Assembly (NCBI RefSeq): GCF_011059105.1
Contig: NZ_JAALLS010000020.1
Location: forward strand, 24,815 to 88,814
Origin: Fodinibius halophilus
GTDB taxonomy: Bacteria; Bacteroidota; Rhodothermia; Balneolales; Balneolaceae
Length of the DNA stretch: 64,000 bases
Reading direction: 5' to 3'
A program made the position numbers and the translations under genes. The notes under the pieces are model-generated. The model was not told the DNA's origin, ran no database searches, and worked only from the letters and a program-made list of their open reading frames with translations. Of the stretch, positions 17,037 through 24,914 are shown in pieces; position 1 is the first letter of the stretch, and every line of letters begins with the position of its first letter.

Positions 17037-18134
17037 TTGGCAGACCAACTATCAAAAGAAGAGCGAAAGAAACGGCGCGAAAAAAGAAACAATAAACGCA
17101 ACGCCCAAAATGAAAAGGCAAAAAGCTGGTTGCGTGAATGGCTTGATGCGTTAATGTTTGCGGCTGTTGCGGCACTTATTATCCGTACTTTTTTCTTTGA
17201 GGCTTATCGTATTCCCACTCCATCGATGGAAAAGACGTTACTCACCGGTGACTTCTTGATTGTCTCTAAAATAAACTATGGTCCTCGTACGCCGATGGTG
17301 CTGGGGGTGCCGTTTACCAACATTCACTTACCGGGCGTTGTACTGCCTTGGACACGTTTGCCCGGTTTTGAAGAGGTTGAGCGCAATGATATTGTGGTGT
17401 TTAATTATCCGATTGATTTAGCACCTATTGCCGCCAAAACAAATTATATTAAGCGTGCTGTTGGTATGCCCGGTGATTCTCTCATGATAGATGATACTGA
17501 TTTATATGTAAATGGTGAAAAAGCAGAACCGTTCCCGGGTATTCAGCAGACCTATACGGTAAAAGTTCGGGACCGGGTTCGTTTAAGTCCGGCAAAAGTT
17601 AAAGCGGCTGGTGCTCAGCTTTATCGTCAACAGGGGAATAACGGATACCGAGTAAATATGACAAAGCAGGTGGCCCAAAAAATGAGCCAATGGCCGGAAG
17701 TGAAAAATGTAGAGCCATTTGTTTTACCTGATGACTTTAACGAATTTCGACAGAGTACTTTTAGTTTCTCTTCTGGTTTTACCAATCATCACCATCTTCC
17801 CTCTTTGCAGGTGCCCTCGGCCGGTGATACTGTGACACTTACTCCTGAAAACTATCATATCTATGAAAACATCATAACCCGGTACGAGCGGAATGATGTT
17901 GAGCGGAATGGGGAGCAGTTCATCATTAATGGAGAAGAGACCAATACTTACACCATTCAGCAGGACTATTATTTTATGATGGGTGATAACCGTGATAACA
18001 GTGAGGATAGTCGTTTCTGGGGTTTTGTGCCACAGTCACACATTGTAGGAAAAGCAGGAATGATCTACTTTTCTTGGGATAGTGAACGCTGGTTACCGCG
18101 GTTTGGTCGCCTATTGGATGTAATTCATGATTAA
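17037..18134 (+). CDS. lepB: Signal peptidase I
   Basis: It cleaves Sec and Tat signal peptides at the outer face of the inner membrane. A cytosolic, very basic N-terminus (residues 1-30) precedes one TM (38-55). The catalytic dyad is Ser63 in PTPSMEKTL and Lys139 in NYIKRAVGMPGDSL; box E is MMGDNRDNSEDSRFWG near residue 325. At 365 residues it is longer than the E. coli enzyme, because of an insertion between boxes D and E (about residues 165-300) with its own PSAGDTVTLTPENY segment. The start is TTG at 17037 with AAAGGAG seven bases upstream; no in-frame ATG precedes the TM. Confidence 0.95.
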   Translation: MADQLSKEERKKRREKRNNKRNAQNEKAKSWLREWLDALMFAAVAALIIRTFFFEAYRIPTPSMEKTLLTGDFLIVSKINYGPRTPMVLGVPFTNIHLPGVVLPWTRLPGFEEVERNDIVVFNYPIDLAPIAAKTNYIKRAVGMPGDSLMIDDTDLYVNGEKAEPFPGIQQTYTVKVRDRVRLSPAKVKAAGAQLYRQQGNNGYRVNMTKQVAQKMSQWPEVKNVEPFVLPDDFNEFRQSTFSFSSGFTNHHHLPSLQVPSAGDTVTLTPENYHIYENIITRYERNDVERNGEQFIINGEETNTYTIQQDYYFMMGDNRDNSEDSRFWGFVPQSHIVGKAGMIYFSWDSERWLPRFGRLLDVIHD

Positions 18135-18229
18135 TCAAACAAAATGAGTAGAGTGGTAAATATCCTAAATAGGGTGTGATTCATTGATGCATCCGGTAAG
18201 AGTAGAGAAGTAGTAGAGACTAATTATAT

Positions 18230-18275
18230 ACTAGTGGCTTATTAATTAGCTAAATTGATAAGCCACTAGTTTTTG
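18230..18275. terminator. Bidirectional terminator between lepB and the amidohydrolase gene
   Basis: ACTAGTGGCTTAT (18230-18242) and ATAAGCCACTAGT (18258-18270) form a perfect 13-bp stem with a 15-base loop followed by TTTTTG. The genes on either side converge, so it can end transcription from both. Confidence 0.85.
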
Positions 18276-18303
18276 TATTAATGATTTAAAATGTGAGCAG
18301 AGG

Positions 18304-19587
18304 TTAGTTATTCTTGTGAATAACTCCTTCTTTCATTACAAATGATACATTTTGGAGCGTAGCAATATTATCAACCGGATTATTTGGCACGGCAATAATA
18401 TCGGCATATTTGCCTTCCTCAACTGTTCCTGTTTTGTCGTCGATGTTTAGAATTTGTGCAGGTATTTTGGTTGCAGTTTGAATAGCTTCTATGGCAGGCA
18501 TGCCCGCTTCCGTCATATAGACAAATTCTATAGCATTTTTGCCATGAGCAAAAACACCGGCATCTGTACCGAATGCAATATTGACACCGTTTTTATAAGC
18601 TTCAGCAAATTTATCCTGTATCTGGGGACCGATAGCCTTTGCCTTGGGCTGGACGACTTCCGGATAATAACCTGGAATTTTTGCAGAGTCAGCAACGGAT
18701 TTGCCGGCTGTAATAGTAGGTACCAGGTAGGCATTATGCTTTTTCATCAGTTCCATTGCTTCCTGGTCCATATATGTTCCGTGTTCAATAGTCTTGATAC
18801 CCGCCTTTATAGCCCGTTTCATACCTTCAGCACCATGGGCATGTACGGCTACATGAAATCCATAATCATTGGCTGTCTCTACAATGGCTTTCAATTCATC
18901 TTCTTTAAACTGTGGGGCGGTGCCGCTTTTAGCAAGACTGAGCACTCCGCCGGTGGCCGTAATTTTTATTAGGTTAGCACCATTTTTATAACGTTGGCGA
19001 ACGGCTTTGCGGGCCTCATAAGGGCTGTTTAGTACTCCTTCTTTGGGGCCTGGATCTCCTTGCAAAGCATCCTTGTAGCCGTTAGTAGGATCGGCATGGC
19101 CCCCGGTAGAAGCGAGGGTTTTACCGGCCGTGAAAATGCGCGGTCCAACAACTTTACCGGTATTGATAGCGTCACGAAGTGCAATGTTGACGCCGGTTCC
19201 GCCTACATCCCGAACTGTGGTAAAACCGCTCATTAGCGTTGTTTTTGCATAACTAACAGCATTGAAAGCAATATCAGCTTCGTTGAGGGTAAAACGTTTT
19301 ATATAATTGTCGGGGCTCGTTTCTCCCTCTAAGTGAACATGCATGTCAATAAGACCGGGAAGACAGGTCTGTGTTTTCAGGTCAACAACATTAGACCCAC
19401 TCGATGGAGTACGGTATCCATCTTTAATCGATTGAATATTTTTGTTTTTGATGATGATTGTAGTTTCTGAAAGAACATCATCGCTATTTCCGTCAATTAG
19501 ATTGCCGCAATGCAGGTAAGTTGTCTGGGCTTGCAGGCACAAGCTTGACAGTACAAAGCAGATAATTAAGAGTACAACCTTTTTCAT
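18304..19587 (-). CDS. Secreted metal-dependent amidohydrolase
   Basis: A 427-residue protein with a signal peptide (residues 1-20, ending LQAQ). It belongs to the amidohydrolase superfamily, imidazolonepropionase/Xaa-Pro dipeptidase-like branch. Metal ligands are visible: His-x-His in GLIDMHVHLEGE, a lysine in ANLIKITATGG, histidines in HVAVHAHGAEGMKRA and IEHGTY, and the catalytic Asp in AFGTDAGVFAHG. Members hydrolyse peptides, cyclic amides or lactones in the periplasm; the substrate cannot be named from the sequence. It is a single gene, convergent with lepB. Confidence 0.88.
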   Translation of the reverse strand: MKKVVLLIICFVLSSLCLQAQTTYLHCGNLIDGNSDDVLSETTIIIKNKNIQSIKDGYRTPSSGSNVVDLKTQTCLPGLIDMHVHLEGETSPDNYIKRFTLNEADIAFNAVSYAKTTLMSGFTTVRDVGGTGVNIALRDAINTGKVVGPRIFTAGKTLASTGGHADPTNGYKDALQGDPGPKEGVLNSPYEARKAVRQRYKNGANLIKITATGGVLSLAKSGTAPQFKEDELKAIVETANDYGFHVAVHAHGAEGMKRAIKAGIKTIEHGTYMDQEAMELMKKHNAYLVPTITAGKSVADSAKIPGYYPEVVQPKAKAIGPQIQDKFAEAYKNGVNIAFGTDAGVFAHGKNAIEFVYMTEAGMPAIEAIQTATKIPAQILNIDDKTGTVEEGKYADIIAVPNNPVDNIATLQNVSFVMKEGVIHKNN

Positions 19588-19872
19588 AACGAATAGATTG
19601 GGGTTAGGATTGGATTGTCTCTAAAGTATAAGATTGTGCGCAAAGATCAAGGAAGAAGATTGGTAGTAGGTTGGGTCACAGTTTTGCCAATACAATAACG
19701 GAGATGCTTTGAAGAGGCTTTATGAAACCTGATTTGCTCTCTTTCTAACTCTTGGGTTTACGGTCTTGATTTGTATGACAATATTTGCACATGATTTCTG
19801 ATCTGTCACCGACTGAGAACGACCAGATAGTGGTCCCTTCCAGGACTTTTGAATATCAATTTAGAAAGGGAT

Positions 19873-20985
19873 TCAATTTTTCCGTATTGATTTACCCATC
19901 GGTTGACCGTCTTTAATAGCCAGTTGTCCACAACCGGCATCGATATCGTCACCGCGACTTCGGCGTACCGTAGCCGTAATATCGCGCTTAACAAGCTCTT
20001 GCATGAATTTGTCTAACCGGTTTTCTCGTGCTCGTTTAAGTGCTACACCGGCCACATTGTTATACATGATGATATTTACTTTGCTGGGGACCCATTGCAC
20101 GATTTCAGCCAACTGACGAGCATCTTCCGGGCTGTCGTTGAACTCATCAAAAAGCAGGTATTCGTAAGTGATAGGGCGGTGAAGCTTGGTATAATAATAC
20201 TGAACGGCCTCTTTTAGCTGCTCAAGATTCATTGAGCTATTAATCGGCATGATTTCGTCACGCTTCTCATCGTTAGCAGCATGTAGTGAAATAGCCAGGT
20301 TAAAAGGCTGTCGTTCGTCTGCCAGTTGTTTAATTTGTTTGGTAAGCCCTACGGTAGAAACTGTTATTCTCTTGGGCGAAAGGCCAATGCTTAGTTCGTC
20401 GGTGATTATATTGGCTGAATTGACCACTGACTTGTAGTTGTGAAGTGGTTCGCCCATCCCCATATACACGATATTGGTGATTCCTTTGCCAAACTTTTCT
20501 TCACAAAGGGCATCGATATATTGCACTTGATCTACTATTTCGCCGTGAGTGAGACTACGGAAAAAGCCCATTTTACCGGTAGCACAGAAAGAACATCCAA
20601 AAACACATCCTACCTGTGAAGACACACATACCGTTAAACGATTGGCAACGCCGTCATCATAAAAGTCAGGAATAAGCACTGATTCTACCCGGTGCCCCTC
20701 TTCGCCCTGGAGCCTGAACAGGAATTTGATCGTTCCATCTTCAGATTCTTGTTGCCGAACATGTTCAATAGTAGGCACCTTGGCTACTTCCTTTAGGCGA
20801 GCGCGGAGATCCTTGGAAAGGTTTGTCATCTCGTCAAAGCTGTGCACGCCTTTTTGGTAAAGCCATTGAAAAATTTGGTCACTGCGAAAAGATTGCAGCC
20901 CCAGATCGTCACAGAACTCCTGTAACTCGGCTTTGGTGAGGTCTTTGAGATTTACTTTTTCGGTAGTGTCGGTTTCTGTAGTCAT
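19873..20985 (-). CDS. rlmN: 23S rRNA (A2503-C2)-methyltransferase RlmN
   Basis: A radical-SAM enzyme that methylates A2503 of 23S rRNA and A37 of some tRNAs. The 370 residues include the cluster cysteines C127, C131 and C134 in QVGCVFGCSFCATG, the SAM-contact GMGEPLHNY, and a C-terminal conserved Cys in RRSRGDDIDAGCGQL that forms the methyl-carrying or disulphide pair with an upstream Cys. The N-terminal 70 residues form the usual helical adaptor. It stands alone with 285 bases of plain spacer downstream. Confidence 0.97.
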   Translation of the reverse strand: MTTETDTTEKVNLKDLTKAELQEFCDDLGLQSFRSDQIFQWLYQKGVHSFDEMTNLSKDLRARLKEVAKVPTIEHVRQQESEDGTIKFLFRLQGEEGHRVESVLIPDFYDDGVANRLTVCVSSQVGCVFGCSFCATGKMGFFRSLTHGEIVDQVQYIDALCEEKFGKGITNIVYMGMGEPLHNYKSVVNSANIITDELSIGLSPKRITVSTVGLTKQIKQLADERQPFNLAISLHAANDEKRDEIMPINSSMNLEQLKEAVQYYYTKLHRPITYEYLLFDEFNDSPEDARQLAEIVQWVPSKVNIIMYNNVAGVALKRARENRLDKFMQELVKRDITATVRRSRGDDIDAGCGQLAIKDGQPMGKSIRKN

Positions 20986-21026
20986 AACCCCAAAGATACA
21001 AATAGTATTGCAAGGTTGTTAACTGA

Positions 21027-21051
21027 TTGGGGATGAAATTTCCATCCCCAA
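21027..21051. promoter_or_regulatory. Perfect hairpin between rlmN and a peroxiredoxin-like gene
   Basis: TTGGGGATG and CATCCCCAA make a 9-bp perfect stem with loop AAATTTC. A second inverted repeat (ACCACAA ... TTGTGGT) lies at about 21060-21092. Both are downstream of the 21100-21744 gene on its strand but lack a U-run, so termination is possible and not certain. Confidence 0.45.
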
Positions 21052-21099
21052 GGTTGTGACCACAAGTTAGCTGCGAAAAGAGACAGTTGTGGTGATATA

Positions 21100-21744
21100 T
21101 TAGTTATTGCTTTCAGGATAATAGGCTTCGGCGGCAGTTAAAAGGACCTTAGAATTGATACGCGTTTTATAATTTGGATTCACATACTGAAAGGTGATCA
21201 GGCCGTCAGGGTTAATAAGATATACTGCAGGTGCTGGAAGCAAGTGATGATTATGGCCAGAATTTTTCTCGAGGTCAATTCCCACTTCTTTATAGCGTTT
21301 TACGGTTTTGTTATCCACTTTAAAAGCCAAACCAAAAGCTTTGGTAAGGTTCATGGGACTGTCTGACAGAAGAGTGTAGTCAAGGTCGTGCTTACTGATG
21401 CTCTTTTTTAGTATTTCGGGGCGGTCGGGGCTAACGGCTAATATTTGGTATCCCATATCAACCAGTTGTTGTTCTATACGCTGGAGCTCGGCAAGGTGTC
21501 TATTACAATAAGGGCACCAGCCTCCCCGATAAAAAATAAGTACAGTAGGTTTCTGGCTTACTAATTTTTTGAGCTTTACAGTATTACCGTCCACTGTTTT
21601 TACAGAGCTGTTTGGTATTGTTGTGCCCGTAAGTACCGGGTTCACTTCAGTGGCTTTTTGGGCATACGATTTCTGTGCATAGGTCGAAGAGGCGAGTAAA
21701 AAAAGTATTGAGCAGAATAAAAAAGCTTTAATAAGTAATTTCAT
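21100..21744 (-). CDS. Exported peroxiredoxin-like (AhpC/TSA) protein
   Basis: A 214-residue thioredoxin-fold protein with a signal peptide (1-23). The peroxidatic-type motif is FYRGGWCPYCNRHLAEL with Cys77 and Cys80, so it has a CxxC instead of a lone peroxidatic Cys. This places it in the peroxiredoxin-like family 2/AhpC-TSA branch, which acts as a periplasmic thiol peroxidase or reductase. Other fold parts are ILAVSPDRPEILKKSI, YTLLSDSPMNLTKAFGLAF and PAPAVYLINPDGLITFQYVNPNY. It sits between rlmN and an osmC-type gene on the same strand, suggesting oxidative-stress protection. Confidence 0.82.
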   Translation of the reverse strand: MKLLIKAFLFCSILFLLASSTYAQKSYAQKATEVNPVLTGTTIPNSSVKTVDGNTVKLKKLVSQKPTVLIFYRGGWCPYCNRHLAELQRIEQQLVDMGYQILAVSPDRPEILKKSISKHDLDYTLLSDSPMNLTKAFGLAFKVDNKTVKRYKEVGIDLEKNSGHNHHLLPAPAVYLINPDGLITFQYVNPNYKTRINSKVLLTAAEAYYPESNN

Positions 21745-21803
21745 CAGAGAATATGTACTAGGGGTTCAATAGTAGAGAACGGGTATGCTTGTAATTTCTT
21801 ACT

Positions 21804-21832
21804 AAAAAAGGATGCCCCTTGCAGGACATCCC
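21804..21832 (-). terminator. Terminator after the osmC-type gene
   Basis: The minus strand reads GGATGTCC-TGCAA-GGGGCATCC followed by TTTTTT. The 8-bp stem includes one G-U pair. It sits 26 bases past the stop at 21858. Confidence 0.8.
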
Positions 21833-21857
21833 AAAAACGAGAAGTATAATAACGTTA

Positions 21858-22286
21858 TTAGTTGTTGAGCGTGGCATTCAGCTCAATATTAACCCCGGCC
21901 AGTGCCTTGGATACCGGGCAACCTTTTTTAGCACCTTCGGCATGTTCCTGGAACGTATCGGCATCGATACCGGGAATATTAGCTGTCACATCAAGTGTAA
22001 TAGTGGTAATTGCGGGATCTCCATCTACTATCTCAAGAGAGACAGTCGCTTCGGTAGAAACTGACTCAGGATTAAAGCCGGCTTCTGCCAGAACGCCCGA
22101 AAGTGCCATAGAATAGCAGCCGGCGTGCGCAGCGCCAATCAATTCTTCGGGATTAGTACCTGACCCATTTTCGAACCGGGATTTAAAGGAGTAGTTACCC
22201 TTATAGGCACCGCTCCCGAAAGCCATTTCACCATTTCCGTTATTGAGATCTCCGTTCCAACGAGCATTTGCTTTTCTTTTTGGCAT
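21858..22286 (-). CDS. osmC: OsmC-type organic hydroperoxide reductase
   Basis: A 142-residue protein of the OsmC/Ohr family, cytosolic, which reduces organic hydroperoxides. The paired reactive cysteines are Cys57 (ELIGAAHAGCYSMAL) and Cys123 (GAKKGCPVSKAL), and an Arg lies in the FKSRFENGSGTNPEEL loop. The segment AHAGCYSMALSG and the start KANARWNGDLNNGNG are closer to OsmC than to Ohr. It has its own terminator. A peroxiredoxin-like gene follows on the same strand but is separately terminated. Confidence 0.92.
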   Translation of the reverse strand: MPKRKANARWNGDLNNGNGEMAFGSGAYKGNYSFKSRFENGSGTNPEELIGAAHAGCYSMALSGVLAEAGFNPESVSTEATVSLEIVDGDPAITTITLDVTANIPGIDADTFQEHAEGAKKGCPVSKALAGVNIELNATLNN

Positions 22287-22468
22287 AATTAAATAATGTT
22301 TGGTTGTAAAATTTCAAGTCAGATTTGATAACATGCTTAGTTTATGAGACATTCCGAAATAAAAGTTTTTTGATATCCTTTTAAGTCTCATATAAAAAAC
22401 AAGGCCCTGTTGGGCAAATGAACGTTTCGCAGCCGTAATCTATTAAATGATATGTTAATCAATAAAAT

Positions 22469-23416
22469 ATGATAAAAAATTTATTTTTGATGAATCAAGA
22501 AATGGGAACGGAATTTGTAGATGTGTATAGTACGTTAACAGAGAAACTGATTGCTTGGTTAGAGACAACCATAGCAATGCTTCCCAACATGGTGATGGCA
22601 CTACTGGTGCTGATATTTTTCTTTGTGGCCGGCCGGATAGTCCGCAAGACGGTTAAGAGATTATTGAAAAAGGCAACAGATAATAAATCTATTATCAATC
22701 TTCTTGAGACCATTGTTGGTATTTTAGTTATAGGGATTGGATTTTTCATAGCCTTAAGCATTTTGGATCTTGATGGGGCAGTAACATCACTCCTTGCCGG
22801 TGCTGGTATAGTTGGTTTGGCATTAGGTTTTGCATTTCAGGACATCGCCTCTAATTTCATTTCGGGTATTATTTTATCGATTCGTCATCCGTTTGGTATT
22901 GGAGATATTATTGAGACCAATGATATTTTTGGGACGGTGCAAAAGATGAATCTTCGTAATACAATTATTCGCACTCCACAGGGCCAAATTGTTTATATCC
23001 CAAATAAAAAAGTTTTTGAAAGTCCATTAAAAAACTATACGAGCAGTGGAGAACGACGCATTGATCTGGAATGTGGAGTATCTTACGGTGATGATCTTGA
23101 GAAGGCGAAGGAAGTGGTCATTGAAGCGATCGAAACGCTGGATAATTATAATGATGACAAAGAAATCGAATTTTATTACGAGGAATTTGGAGGAAGCTCA
23201 ATTAACTTTGAAACTCGTTTTTGGGTGAATTTTGAATCAAATTCTGATTTTTTATCAGCCCGCAGTGATGCTATAATTGCCATTATGAAAGCATTTGAAG
23301 AAACTGATATTATGATTCCATTCCCCATTCGTACGCTCGATTTTGGAGTTCGTGGGGGAGAGAAGTTGAATGCTATGTTGGGCAATGGAAACGCACCAAC
23401 CCAAGAAGACAGTTAA
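22469..23416 (+). CDS. MscS-family mechanosensitive channel
   Basis: A 315-residue inner-membrane channel that opens on osmotic downshock and releases solutes. Three N-terminal TM helices lie at about 26-50, 70-92 and 98-125; the last is the pore helix (SLLAGAGIVGLALGFAFQDIASNFISGIIL, a Gly/Ala-rich pattern typical of MscS TM3). The beta domain has FGIGDIIETNDIFGTVQKMNLRNTIIRTPQGQIVYIPNKKVFESPLKNY, and the vestibule end is PFPIRTLDFG. It is convergent with the next gene, 18 bases away. Confidence 0.93.
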   Translation: MIKNLFLMNQEMGTEFVDVYSTLTEKLIAWLETTIAMLPNMVMALLVLIFFFVAGRIVRKTVKRLLKKATDNKSIINLLETIVGILVIGIGFFIALSILDLDGAVTSLLAGAGIVGLALGFAFQDIASNFISGIILSIRHPFGIGDIIETNDIFGTVQKMNLRNTIIRTPQGQIVYIPNKKVFESPLKNYTSSGERRIDLECGVSYGDDLEKAKEVVIEAIETLDNYNDDKEIEFYYEEFGGSSINFETRFWVNFESNSDFLSARSDAIIAIMKAFEETDIMIPFPIRTLDFGVRGGEKLNAMLGNGNAPTQEDS

Positions 23417-23434
23417 TCTTTTTAATACTATAAA

Positions 23435-24694
23435 TTAGAAACGGGGATTGACGATATTGTTATAGATCGATCCGAACGAATATTCAATGCCGATGGATCC
23501 CCGATAGGAATAAGAGGTACTCTGTTGGCGCAGGTCCAGCAGCTGTTCTGCGTCAGATATATCCCCTTTGGGAATAGAAAGCTGATCGTTAATTAGTGAA
23601 TACCGGCCTGAGAGATTGAGGGAGAGGCCTCGGAAAATGCGAAAATCAAGTTCCAGGTTAAGGTCCAACCTGTTTTTGGTGATATCGTGAAGATAGGTAG
23701 AGGCATTAACTCGTCCTTCAATTTCTCCCCATGGCTGGGTAAATTCCATCTGGCCTCGTAGCTGGGGACGAATAAGAAAGTCAGATTTCTTATCGAAGAT
23801 CGTTTCTTCTTCATAGTCGAAGTAACCGGCCGACATTACATACATAAAGCTAATCCTTCGTTCGGCATATTCTTCATATGGGAATATATTATATTCTATT
23901 GCGGGGCTGCCGGAAATATTAAATGCAATGTTATTGCGGCTAGAAGAGAATGACTCTGCGAGGATACCTAACGACCAGTGGTCTGATAAGCTTTTAACAA
24001 CTGAGCTTTCAAAACGCTGGCCACGTGTTATAAAGGTATCAGTATCTTCATTGCCCAATGAATCAGTAGAAGTAAATTGTCTACGGTTATAATCGTAGTC
24101 ATACTCAATGTTCACCTTCCAATCTTTCGTAACGTGATCTGCTGATGCACCGAGGGAAAGGAATAGGTTTTTGCGGCTTTCTTCGCCATTAAAATAGCTT
24201 CTACCATCCAGTTCAAATACCCAGTAATTCCATTTATCAGATTGGGCAGATGCTTGGGCTGCAGACTCTTCATCGGCTTCATAGGTGATATCGAGATCAC
24301 TTAAAACAGGACTATTTGATAAATAAGGTAGAAGCCCGATTTTTATTTTTTTTACTAATCCTTTTCGTTCTTCATCTTGGGTGTCTGATTTTGGCGAAGT
24401 ATAGGTAAGGTTCTGAGAGCTGAGATTACCACGTCCGATATAACGTAACGTATATTCGGTACCCCCACTGCCTGTTCGTTGTTTAGTAATCAGGAGATGT
24501 AGTTGGGAATCCTCCTTGTCTCGCACATAATTGATAAAGCTAATTTTATCACGGATGTAGGAACGGTCACATCGATTACAATCTAAAAAGACATTAATAG
24601 TTCCATTGGTTACATTCTTTTCTTGCCCATAGCTTTCGGTGGACAAAAGAAAAAAAAAGAATAATATGATAAAGCTGACTTTACTATGACTCAT
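23435..24694 (-). CDS. Putative outer-membrane beta-barrel protein of unknown function
   Basis: A 419-residue protein with signal peptide 1-23. Residues 30-110 form a small N-terminal domain with a Cys pair (DCNRCDRSYIRDKISFINYVRD) and LHLLITKQRTGSGGTEYTLRYIGRG. From about 150 to the end there are alternating amphipathic strands (WNYWVFELDGRSYFN, FLSLGASADHVTKDWKVNIEYDYDY, GSIGIEYSFGSIYNNIVNPRF) ending in an aromatic residue, as outer-membrane barrels do. I do not recognise the family. It is convergent with mscS. Confidence 0.7.
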   Translation of the reverse strand: MSHSKVSFIILFFFFLLSTESYGQEKNVTNGTINVFLDCNRCDRSYIRDKISFINYVRDKEDSQLHLLITKQRTGSGGTEYTLRYIGRGNLSSQNLTYTSPKSDTQDEERKGLVKKIKIGLLPYLSNSPVLSDLDITYEADEESAAQASAQSDKWNYWVFELDGRSYFNGEESRKNLFLSLGASADHVTKDWKVNIEYDYDYNRRQFTSTDSLGNEDTDTFITRGQRFESSVVKSLSDHWSLGILAESFSSSRNNIAFNISGSPAIEYNIFPYEEYAERRISFMYVMSAGYFDYEEETIFDKKSDFLIRPQLRGQMEFTQPWGEIEGRVNASTYLHDITKNRLDLNLELDFRIFRGLSLNLSGRYSLINDQLSIPKGDISDAEQLLDLRQQSTSYSYRGSIGIEYSFGSIYNNIVNPRF

Positions 24695-24842
24695 TATCAG
24701 GTCTAAAATCTATTAATTATATGAGAAGTGGACTAAAGCACTGATATATAATTAAGATTTTTTAAACTTAGGAGCCAACGTTTTTGTGCAAAAGTATTTA
24801 AAAAGAAGTGGGTAGATATTAAAAGACGTTACAAGTGCCGCA

Positions 24843-24884
24843 AAATAAAAATCCCCTGTCTGGATATGTTTCCAAACAGAGGAT
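24843..24884 (-). terminator. Terminator after the DPP-IV-like gene
   Basis: The minus strand reads ATCCTCTGTTTGG - AAACATAT - CCAGACAGGGGAT then TTTTTATTTT. The 13-bp stem has two G-U pairs. Confidence 0.85.
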
Positions 24885-24914
24885 AGGTCTGATTTTCCTT
24901 TATACCTTAAGAGA